Assembly: GCA_902767025.1 (NCBI GenBank) | Contig: CACXFZ010000010.1 | Location: 1 to 7,899, forward strand | Length of the DNA: 7,899 nucleotides | Source: an uncultured Coriobacteriaceae bacterium | GTDB lineage: Bacteria; Actinomycetota; Coriobacteriia; Coriobacteriales; Eggerthellaceae | Reading direction: 5' to 3' | Shown here: in pieces, positions 1-5,472 of the stretch | Layout of the letters: each line of letters opens with the position of its first letter | How positions within the stretch are numbered: position 1 is the first letter of the stretch | Notes under the pieces: generated by a model | What the model saw: only the letters and a program-made list of their open reading frames with translations | Databases searched by the model: none | What the model was told of the DNA's origin: nothing | Translations under genes and position numbers: made by a program

Positions 1-1
1 C

Positions 2-880
2 ATCGACGGCGGGGACGACGACGTGGGCAGCCAGGAGCTCAACGGCACGCTGGTGGTCGAGGCCGGCCATGGCCTGTCGGGCATCGGTGTGGTCCTCTAC
101 GAAAACGGCGTGATGCGCGACAACCACATCGAGTTTGGCGCCTACGACGGCATCGACGCTTCCGTGGCCGACCTGGTGGCACAGCGCGAGCGCGCCGTGA
201 CCGAGCAGCTGAGCGAACCGTTCGCCACCACGGTATGCGACTTGGGCGGCAACGCCTATCCCGGCGTGCAGAACCAGGAGACCAACTTGGGAGACCTGGT
301 GGCCGACTCGGTGCTCTGGCAGGCGCGTCAGGCGCACGAGGCCGACGGGGTCTACGTGGCCGCGTCGATTGTGCCCGGCGGCTGCATCGCTGGCTCGATT
401 GCAGAGGGCCAGATCAGCATGGGCGATGTCCGCACGGTGCTGCCCGATGCGCACGAGGTGTTCACGCTCGAGGTCACCGGCGCGCAGCTGCTAGCGGCCC
501 TCGAGCAGGCCTGCGCCGACGCGCCCCAGGGCTCGGCCGAATTCCCCCAGGTGTCGAACATGACCTACGGCGTGGACACGACCGTTGCCGCGCAGCCCGA
601 CGGTTCGGGTGGCCGGGTGCAGATCTTCGATGTGGCGGGGCAGGGGTTCTCGCCCGAGGCCACGTACACGATCGCCACCTACGAGCCGGTGGCGCTCGGC
701 GAAGGGGCGTATGCGGCGTTTGCCGCCTCGGCAGAAACGGCGCGCGCCATCGGCAGCTTCGACTACCAGGCGATGCGCAACTACATCGAGCAGGCGCTGG
801 AAGGCACCGTGGGCGACGGGTATCGCAACGCGGCCGGGTTCATCATGGTTGCCGTGCAGGAGGAAGAGGCGCAAGGCTAG
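2..880 (+). CDS. 5'-nucleotidase-family phosphoesterase, C-terminal part (5' end outside window)
   Basis: The reading frame is open from the first bases, so the start and the N-terminal metallophosphatase domain lie outside the window. The first visible segment (GTLVVEAGHGLSGIGVV, about 44-94) matches the end of the metal-binding domain. From about 220 it reads as the 5'-nucleotidase C-terminal domain (PF02872 type): ETNLGDLVADS, then GGCIAGSI, GQISMGDVRTVLP, LEVTGAQLLAALE, EFPQVSNMTY and a final ALGEGAY block. Family members (UshA, CD73, CpdB, YfkN) are exported and remove phosphate from nucleotides or related esters. The residues that contact the nucleotide in CD73 and UshA are replaced here (see findings), so the substrate is uncertain. 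The visible C-terminus ends in an acidic tail with no LPXTG motif or membrane segment. The stop codon is TAG, 52 bp from the stop of the convergent uraA. Family assignment is good; specificity is unknown. Confidence 0.88.
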   Translation: MDGGDDDVGSQELNGTLVVEAGHGLSGIGVVLYENGVMRDNHIEFGAYDGIDASVADLVAQRERAVTEQLSEPFATTVCDLGGNAYPGVQNQETNLGDLVADSVLWQARQAHEADGVYVAASIVPGGCIAGSIAEGQISMGDVRTVLPDAHEVFTLEVTGAQLLAALEQACADAPQGSAEFPQVSNMTYGVDTTVAAQPDGSGGRVQIFDVAGQGFSPEATYTIATYEPVALGEGAYAAFAASAETARAIGSFDYQAMRNYIEQALEGTVGDGYRNAAGFIMVAVQEEEAQG

Positions 881-890
881 GCCTTCGCCT
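867..890. terminator. Hairpin enclosing the nucleotidase stop codon
   Basis: Positions 867-871 (AGGCG) pair with 886-890 (CGCCT), and 873-877 (AAGGC) pair with 881-885 (GCCTT), with C872 bulged. The three-base loop is the TAG stop codon itself. No T-run follows on the + strand. On the - strand the hairpin is followed by a pyrimidine-rich stretch (TCTTCCTCCTG), so it could serve uraA read-through transcripts better than the nucleotidase. A terminator role is an inference from position and structure. Confidence 0.4.
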
Positions 891-901
891 TCGGTTGCCC
901 T

Positions 902-943
902 CCACCGGCGCGTGGCCTGTTTGCCGGCCCGCCTAGGCGGTGG
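902..943. terminator. Nested inverted repeats between convergent nucleotidase and uraA
   Basis: CCACCG at 902-907 is complementary to CGGTGG at 938-943. CCGGC at 906-910 is complementary to GCCGG at 923-927 as an alternative fold. A perfect 12-bp palindrome CCGCCTAGGCGG at 929-940 has the uraA stop (TAG on the - strand, 933-935) at its centre. No T-run follows on either strand. The position between two converging genes fits a bidirectional transcription end, but several mutually exclusive folds are possible. Confidence 0.4.
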
Positions 944-2354
944 TTGCCGCTTCGTCCAACAGCTCGGAATCGTAGTCGATAGCCCCGACCGCGACTTCGT
1001 CTTCGCCGCCGCTGTACCCGAACCCCGTGCCCTCGTCGCGTCCGGGAAGGAAGGCGTTGAGCACGATGCCCGCCAGCGACCCCACGGCCAGGCCGGAAAG
1101 CGAGATGGTGGTGTCGCCCACGGGAATCGCGATGGCGCCGGCTGTGCTGTAGGCGATGCCGATGCTCAGAACCAGGATGATCGCCGCGATCAGGATGTTG
1201 CGGCTCTGCATGAAGTCGACCTTGTTCTCCACCAGGTTGCGGATGCCCACGGCCGAGATCATGCCGTAGAGCACCAGCGACACGCCGCCGATGACGCTGG
1301 GGGGCATGGCGCCGATGATGGCGGCGAACTTCGGGCAGAACGACAGCAGGATGGCGAAGCAGGCGGCGATGCGCACCACGCGTGGGTCGAACACGCGCGT
1401 CAGCGCGAGCACTCCGGTGTTCTCGCCGTAGGTGGTGTTGGCCGGCGCGCCGAACAGGGACGCGATGATGGTGGCCAGGCCGTCGCCCAGAAGCGTGCGG
1501 TGCAGGCCGGGCTGGGCGATGAAGTTGCGGTTGCACGTGCTGCCGATGGCCGAGATGTCGCCGATGTGCTCGATCATAGTGGCGAACGCCAGCGGCATGA
1601 TGGTGATGATGGCCGTGATGGCAAGGCCGGTGTCGAGTCCGGACGCGGTCACGCCGAACACGGTGTTCTCCCAGACCACCGGCATGCCGATCCAGGCCGC
1701 GCTGGCGACGCCCGAGAAGTCGACCTCGCCCAAGACGGTGGCGCAGGCGTACGACACGACCACGCCCATCAGGATGGGGACGATGCGGATCATGCCGCGG
1801 CCCCACAGGTTGCAGATGAAGATCGTGGCGATGGCGACGACGGCCACCAGCCAGTTGGTCTGGCAGTTGGCGATGGCCGAGCTCGACAGGATCAGCCCGA
1901 TGCAGATGACGATGGGGCCGGTGACCACCGGGGGGAAGAACCTCATCACGTGGCGGGGCCCGAACAGCTTGAACAGGCCCGACAGCAGCAGGTAGAGCAA
2001 CCCGGCGCAGGCCACGCCCAAACAGGCGTAGGGCAGCAGCTCGGCTTCCCCGTTGGGAGCGATGGCCGCGTACCCTGCGATGAACGCGAACGACGAGCCC
2101 AGGAACGCGGGGATCTTTCCCTTCGACAGGAAATGGAACAGCAGCGTGCCCAGGCCGGCGAACAGCAGCGTGGCGCTGACCGAAAGCCCGGTGAGCACGG
2201 GCACCAGGATGGTTGCGCCGAACATCGCGAACAGATGCTGGAACCCGAACACGATCATCTTCGGGATGCCCAGTTCGCGTGCGTCGTAGACCGCGTCGGG
2301 GGAGTCCTCGGCCACGAAACGGGGGACGTCGTCTGCCAGTGCCTTGTCTGCCAT
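933..2354 (-). CDS. uraA: Uracil permease, NCS2 (nucleobase:cation symporter 2) family
   Basis: A 473-residue polytopic membrane protein that imports uracil, in homologues with protons. Family landmarks are all present: the QH pair of the first helix (Q39-H40), the GSSFAFI stretch after TM3 (86-92), the substrate-site glutamate in IEHIGD (E262), and the NCS2 signature NTTYGENTGVLALTR with E311. These match E. coli UraA H24, E241 and E290. UraA H245 is D266 here, as I recall from several Gram-positive pyrimidine permeases. About 14 hydrophobic segments are visible, followed by an unusually acidic C-terminal tail (about 439-473). The start at 2354 is chosen because MADKALADDV is preceded by an SD-like GGAAAGG; an in-frame ATG at 2435 would add 27 residues unlike the family. 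It is divergent from upp, which uses the imported uracil. A purine substrate is less likely given the close UraA/PyrP resemblance. Confidence 0.94.
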   Translation of the reverse strand: MADKALADDVPRFVAEDSPDAVYDARELGIPKMIVFGFQHLFAMFGATILVPVLTGLSVSATLLFAGLGTLLFHFLSKGKIPAFLGSSFAFIAGYAAIAPNGEAELLPYACLGVACAGLLYLLLSGLFKLFGPRHVMRFFPPVVTGPIVICIGLILSSSAIANCQTNWLVAVVAIATIFICNLWGRGMIRIVPILMGVVVSYACATVLGEVDFSGVASAAWIGMPVVWENTVFGVTASGLDTGLAITAIITIMPLAFATMIEHIGDISAIGSTCNRNFIAQPGLHRTLLGDGLATIIASLFGAPANTTYGENTGVLALTRVFDPRVVRIAACFAILLSFCPKFAAIIGAMPPSVIGGVSLVLYGMISAVGIRNLVENKVDFMQSRNILIAAIILVLSIGIAYSTAGAIAIPVGDTTISLSGLAVGSLAGIVLNAFLPGRDEGTGFGYSGGEDEVAVGAIDYDSELLDEAATTA

Positions 2355-2365
2355 GGGTGAAACAA

Positions 2366-2372
2366 CCTTTCC
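2366..2372 (-). promoter_or_regulatory. uraA ribosome binding site
   Basis: The - strand reads GGAAAGG here, ending 11 nt before the ATG at 2354. It supports 2354 rather than the in-frame upstream ATG at 2435, which would leave this site inside the coding region. Confidence 0.6.
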
Positions 2373-2420
2373 GTGTTCATGCGGGGCCAGGGCAGGTGCT
2401 GCAGATGGTGTTGCGATTGT

Positions 2421-2438
2421 GCATGGGAGCCGCATGGG
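2421..2438. repeat. Tandem GCATGGG direct repeat in the uraA-upp control region
   Basis: GCATGGG occurs at 2421-2427 and again at 2432-2438, 11 bp apart, so both copies face the same side of the helix. The second copy occupies the place where a -35 box would be expected for the TATAAT at 2459. No good TTGACA-like box exists there. The arrangement is compatible with an activator binding site; this is an inference. Confidence 0.4.
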
Positions 2439-2453
2439 TCCTGTTCAGTGGCG

Positions 2454-2467
2454 TACAGTATAATGTA
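2454..2467. promoter_or_regulatory. Operator-like inverted repeat over the upp -10 box
   Basis: TACAGTATAATGTA is a 14-bp inverted repeat with one mismatched pair (2458/2463). It covers the upp -10 box. On the - strand the same bases give TATACT (2462-2457), a fair -10 for uraA with a leader of roughly 95 nt. A repressor bound here would cover both possible promoters. No regulator gene is present in the window. Confidence 0.4.
2459..2464 (+). promoter_or_regulatory. upp promoter, -10 box TATAAT
   Basis: A perfect TATAAT in an otherwise GC-rich region, 37 bp before the upp ATG. It predicts a transcript start near 2471 and a leader of about 31 nt. There is no TGn extension and the 17-bp-spaced -35 position reads GGGTCC, so the promoter may need an activator. 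The leader is too short for a PyrR-type attenuator. Confidence 0.65.
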
Positions 2468-2488
2468 TGAAACAGCAATCTCGACCGC

Positions 2489-2494
2489 AAAGGA
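2489..2494 (+). promoter_or_regulatory. upp ribosome binding site
   Basis: AAAGGA lies 7 nt before the ATG at 2502 and selects that start over in-frame upstream ATGs at 2373 and 2466. Those would add residues not found in the family and would place the promoter inside the gene. Confidence 0.75.
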
Positions 2495-2501
2495 TAGTAC
2501 T

Positions 2502-3131
2502 ATGAGCGAAGTGCACGTTCTTACCCATCCGCTCATCCAGGACAAGCTCACGCGCATGCGCAGGGTCCAGACGTCGTCGAAGGACTTCCGCCAGCTTCTC
2601 AAGGAGATTTCGCTTCTGATGGGATACGAGGTCACGCGCGACTTCGAAACCACGTCCACCACCGTCACCACGCCCATCTGCGAGGGCACCTTCCCCAAGC
2701 TGGAGAAGGACTTCATCACCATCGTGCCCATCCTGCGCGCGGGCGTGGGCATGGTCGATGGCCTGCTCGAGCTCATGCCCTTCGCGAGCGTGGGCCATAT
2801 CGGCATGTACCGCGACGAGGAAACCCACCTTCCGATGGAGTACTACTGCAAGATGCCCGAAGGCGTGGAGGACTCCACCATCATCGTCGTCGACCCCATG
2901 CTCGCCACCGGCGGCAGCGCGGTCGACGCCGTGGGCAGCCTCAAGGCGCGCGGCTGCACCAACATCCGGTTCATGAACCTGGTGGCCGCACCGGAAGGCA
3001 TCAAGGCCATGCAGGACGCCCACCCCGACGTCGACATCTACGTGGCCGCCATCGACGAGGGGCTCAACGAGCAGGCCTACATCGTCCCCGGCCTGGGCGA
3101 TGCGGGCGACCGCATCTTCCGGACCAAGTAA
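2502..3131 (+). CDS. upp: Uracil phosphoribosyltransferase
   Basis: A cytosolic enzyme converting uracil and PRPP to UMP and pyrophosphate. The 209-residue length is the family norm. It opens with VHVLTHPLIQDKLTRMR, characteristic of Upp. The PRPP-contacting loop PILRAG is at 76-81 with R79. The PRPP-binding motif VVDPMLATGGSA runs from 129 to 140. The uracil-recognition segment YIVPGLGDAGDR spans 193-204. The C-terminus is IFRTK where most homologues have LFGTK, a mild difference at the end of the uracil loop. It is transcribed divergently from uraA and shares its control region, giving a compact import-and-salvage pair. The stop is TAA, unlike the TAG used by most genes here. A hairpin (3182-3213) follows downstream. 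Identification is secure. Confidence 0.98.
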   Translation: MSEVHVLTHPLIQDKLTRMRRVQTSSKDFRQLLKEISLLMGYEVTRDFETTSTTVTTPICEGTFPKLEKDFITIVPILRAGVGMVDGLLELMPFASVGHIGMYRDEETHLPMEYYCKMPEGVEDSTIIVVDPMLATGGSAVDAVGSLKARGCTNIRFMNLVAAPEGIKAMQDAHPDVDIYVAAIDEGLNEQAYIVPGLGDAGDRIFRTK

Positions 3132-3152
3132 CGCACGGGATCGGTGCAGGAT

Positions 3153-3166
3153 TGCCGCGGGCGGCA
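3153..3166. repeat. Small inverted repeat downstream of upp
   Basis: TGCCGC (3153-3158) and GCGGCA (3161-3166) are perfect complements around GG. As RNA this would form a 5-bp stem with a CGGG loop. It lies 21 bp after the upp stop, before the larger hairpin, and is followed by GGGAAGGG rather than a T-run. It may help protect the mRNA 3' end; a role is not shown. Confidence 0.3.
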
Positions 3167-3181
3167 GGGAAGGGCCTGGCC

Positions 3182-3213
3182 GCCTAGGCCAGCTCGTCTG
3201 TGCTGGCCTAGGC
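3182..3213. terminator. Strong hairpin between convergent upp and acyltransferase
   Basis: GCCTAGGCCAGC (3182-3193) and GCTGGCCTAGGC (3202-3213) are perfect 12-bp complements around an 8-nt loop. The acyltransferase stop (TAG on the - strand, 3208-3210) lies inside the stem. There is no T-run on either side, so if it ends transcription it does so as a bidirectional, tail-less terminator, or it acts as a 3' stabiliser for both converging mRNAs. Confidence 0.6.
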
Positions 3214-5304
3214 TGCGGCTTCGTCGCTTTCCGGGCTCGCCGACACCACGACGTCCTCGGGCGCAAGCTCGCTGATGATGGCGGCCTTGATCATGGCCTG
3301 GTAGGCCGCCGCGCCTTCGGGCGTCAGGTGCAGCCCGTCGTCGTAGAGGTATTCGGCCTCGTGCCCGGCGCAGGTGGCAGCCCAGTCGATCAGGTGCACG
3401 TTCTCGTGGGCCTGTGCGCAGGCGGCCAGCAGGGCGTTCGCCTCGGGCACCCAGTCGTCGTTCGACACCACGTTGACCAAATAGACGGCCTTGTCCGCCC
3501 CGATGCTTCCCACGAGCTCTTCGATCTGCTCGGTGGGGACCAGGTGGTTCGAGAACGTGGGCAGCACGATCACATGGCCCACCACGCCCTGCGCGACGTA
3601 GTCGGCGTACACTTCCTGGGCCTGGAACGGCCAGCGCCCCACGTAGCTGTCGAGCAGGCCGTAGGGGAAGTCGGCGTTCCAGGTGCTCTCGAGCATGCCG
3701 GGCACCGAGTCGCCGATGAGCAGGGGGTTGACCACGCCTTCGACGTGCTTCTGCGTGACGGAGGGCTTGGTGGGATCCTGCTCCTTGGGCTTCTTGCCCG
3801 ACGAAGACGAGCTGGACGACTTCGAGCCCGAACTGTCGGAAGACGGGCTGTCCGACGAGGCGTTCTTGCCGGAGGAGCCCTCCGAGCCGTTCTGCGAGAG
3901 CATTGCGGACACGTCGATGCCCGATGCGGCATCCGAGCCCGTGGACTTGATGGCATCTTCGGGAACCAGCGACGTGTCGGGCACGGCGGCATAGCCCACG
4001 CCTGCGACGGCGAACACGGCGACGAAGGCCAGGGCGGGAACCGCATGCTGGGCCAGGTAGCCGGGGATCTGCACGGCGCCCGAGCGCACCTGCTTGAAGA
4101 ACTCGCCCAGCGCGCCATGGCGGATGGGGTCTTCGATGAAGCGGAACGAAAACGCCGAGATCGCGAACGTCAGCGCGAAGACGAGGATGCAGAACCACCA
4201 GGGGTACGCACCCGACGTGCCCGGCGCGCGTGCGAGCGGCGAGAGCAGCAGGATCAGGGGGAAGTGCCACAGGTACATGGCGTAGCTGCGCTTGCCCACC
4301 CACACCAGCGGCTTGGACTCCATGACCTTGGCCAGGCGGCTGCGCGGGTGCACGAGCGCGGCGATGACCACGGCGGTGAGCACGGAAATGACGAAGATGC
4401 CGCCGTAGTACAGAAGCGGCGAATACGTGCCCACCAGCACCATGGCCGCCAGGATGGCCACCAGCGCGGCGCCGCCGACGATGTCGAGCACGGCCACGGC
4501 CCGCTCCGAGACGTTGCGCGTGCTTTGCTGCGTGAACTGCGCGCCGGGCCACAGGCAGGCAAGCCAGGCGCCCACCAGCAGGCTGAACGCGCGCGTGTCG
4601 GTGCCGTAGTAGACGCGGCTGGGGTCGCCGGCCGGGTCGTAGAGCAGCGCCATCGCCAGCGCCGAGAGTATCGCCAGCACCATGCAGCCGCGCCGCAGGA
4701 AGTCGGTGCCGCCGCCCACGCGGAACAGCCCCAGCAGCACCAGCGGCCAGACCACGTAGAACTGCTCTTCGATGGCAAGCGACCAGAAATGGGTGAGCGG
4801 CGAAGGCGAGCCCAGCGCCTGGAAGTAGCTGACGTCGTGGAAGATGTACCACCAGTTGCTGAACCAGAACAGCGCCGGGATGGTGTCGGGGCGCATCTTG
4901 GTGAGCAGCTCGTGGTTGAACAGCGTGAACAGCGCCGCCATCACCACGATCACGGTGACGATGGCGGGGAACAGGCGCCTGATGCGCCTGAGCCAGAACT
5001 GCGGCAGGTTGATGGTGCCGGTTTCGCGGCGTTCCTTCAGCAGCAGGCCGGTGATCAGGTAACCCGAAAGCACGAAGAACACCGTCACGCCCAGCAGGCC
5101 GCTTTGCATGAACGGAAGGCCCAGGTGGTAGGCGATGACGGCCACGACGGCGAACGCGCGCAGGCCGTCGAGCGAGGGGATGTAGCGGCGGGGGGCTTCG
5201 CGCCGTGCGTGCGTGCGACGGGGAACCGCGTGCCGTGCGGCACTGCGGTTGTCGAACGATTGGGCGTGAATGCTTCCGCGGGCTGTGCTTCGGTTTTGCT
5301 CCAT
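3208..5304 (-). CDS. OafA/OatA-type membrane O-acyltransferase with C-terminal SGNH domain
   Basis: A 698-residue membrane protein predicted to move acyl (typically acetyl) groups onto surface polysaccharide or peptidoglycan. After a basic N-terminus (about 1-40) the acyltransferase-3 domain runs from about 41 to 395, with the catalytic R49-X10-H60 motif, the HFWSLAIEEQFYVVWPL block (172-188) and the closing RFIEDPIRH (388-396). A further hydrophobic segment spans about 420-440. Then comes a serine-rich linker (about 470-505) and an extracytoplasmic SGNH esterase-like domain with GDS (531-533, nucleophile S533), VGRW (555-558), LIDW (638-641) and the D656-GL-H659 dyad. The oxyanion block normally LGTNG reads LPTFSN (581-586). 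No in-frame ATG or GTG offers a better start, and the -10 box sits 8 nt before the ATG. The neighbours do not reveal the substrate; OatA-like peptidoglycan acetylation is possible but unproven. Confidence 0.9.
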   Translation of the reverse strand: MEQNRSTARGSIHAQSFDNRSAARHAVPRRTHARREAPRRYIPSLDGLRAFAVVAVIAYHLGLPFMQSGLLGVTVFFVLSGYLITGLLLKERRETGTINLPQFWLRRIRRLFPAIVTVIVVMAALFTLFNHELLTKMRPDTIPALFWFSNWWYIFHDVSYFQALGSPSPLTHFWSLAIEEQFYVVWPLVLLGLFRVGGGTDFLRRGCMVLAILSALAMALLYDPAGDPSRVYYGTDTRAFSLLVGAWLACLWPGAQFTQQSTRNVSERAVAVLDIVGGAALVAILAAMVLVGTYSPLLYYGGIFVISVLTAVVIAALVHPRSRLAKVMESKPLVWVGKRSYAMYLWHFPLILLLSPLARAPGTSGAYPWWFCILVFALTFAISAFSFRFIEDPIRHGALGEFFKQVRSGAVQIPGYLAQHAVPALAFVAVFAVAGVGYAAVPDTSLVPEDAIKSTGSDAASGIDVSAMLSQNGSEGSSGKNASSDSPSSDSSGSKSSSSSSSGKKPKEQDPTKPSVTQKHVEGVVNPLLIGDSVPGMLESTWNADFPYGLLDSYVGRWPFQAQEVYADYVAQGVVGHVIVLPTFSNHLVPTEQIEELVGSIGADKAVYLVNVVSNDDWVPEANALLAACAQAHENVHLIDWAATCAGHEAEYLYDDGLHLTPEGAAAYQAMIKAAIISELAPEDVVVSASPESDEAAA

Positions 5305-5312
5305 ATGCGTGG

Positions 5313-5321
5313 ATTATAGCA
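5313..5321 (-). promoter_or_regulatory. Extended -10 promoter of the acyltransferase
   Basis: The - strand reads TGCTATAAT, a perfect -10 with the TGn extension, ending 8 nt before the ATG at 5304. The expected start of transcription falls at or within a few bases of the ATG, so there is no room for a Shine-Dalgarno site and none is visible. No good -35 box is present, as is common with extended -10 promoters. Confidence 0.65.
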
Positions 5322-5340
5322 ACTATCGTTTTCCGTGCAT

Positions 5341-5354
5341 CGGGCATGTGCCCG
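5341..5354. promoter_or_regulatory. Inverted repeat upstream of the acyltransferase promoter
   Basis: CGGGCA and TGCCCG form perfect 6-bp arms around TG. The repeat abuts the -35 position of the acyltransferase promoter, a usual place for a regulator site. It lies more than 100 bp from the tcdA promoter. Role inferred from placement only. Confidence 0.35.
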
Positions 5355-5381
5355 TTTGTGATTGCTTGGTGAACGCGAAGC

Positions 5382-5414
5382 CCGTGCCGGTTGCTTCATG
5401 TTGCGACGGCACGG
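5382..5414. repeat. 8-bp inverted repeat with 17-nt spacer in the acyltransferase-tcdA intergenic region
   Basis: CCGTGCCG (5382-5389) and CGGCACGG (5407-5414) are perfect complements. The spacer carries GTTGC twice, 10 bp apart (5390 and 5400). It lies in the middle of the 168-bp divergent region, which otherwise holds only the two promoters and the 5341-5354 repeat. It could be a regulator site or a chance feature of GC-rich DNA. Confidence 0.3.
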
Positions 5415-5457
5415 CGGCGGCGCGCGGGTGCGCGTTTCCCGGGGCGGGGGAATCTGG

Positions 5458-5466
5458 CGCTACAAT
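5458..5466 (+). promoter_or_regulatory. tcdA -10 box, probable leaderless start
   Basis: CGCTACAAT contains the -10 TACAAT (5461-5466), 6 nt before the ATG at 5473. The seventh base after the box is the A of the ATG, the normal distance for transcription start. No Shine-Dalgarno sequence precedes the ATG. A leaderless mRNA is the simplest reading. No good -35 box is seen. Confidence 0.6.
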
Positions 5467-5472
5467 GGTCGC

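Noticed and set aside
585..2360. Long open frame on the + strand (591 codons) opposite uraA
   Set aside because: It is antisense to a clear permease, and its translation is a low-complexity mix rich in Arg, Gly, Asp and His, typical of shadow frames in GC-rich DNA.
2411..2416. TTGCGA as a -35 box for upp
   Set aside because: It is over 40 bp from the TATAAT at 2459, far beyond the usual 16-18 bp.
2465..2501. PyrR-type attenuator or riboswitch in the upp leader
   Set aside because: The predicted leader is about 31 nt and contains no stem-loop or T-run.
3100..5319. Long open frame on the + strand (739 codons) opposite the acyltransferase, and a parallel one on the - strand in another frame
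   Set aside because: Both are Arg/Gly/His-rich with no recognisable domain, while the third frame encodes a complete acyltransferase with all motifs.
5362..5472. Upstream in-frame start of tcdA at 5362
   Set aside because: The extra 37 residues are unlike the family, and the -10 box would lie inside the coding region.
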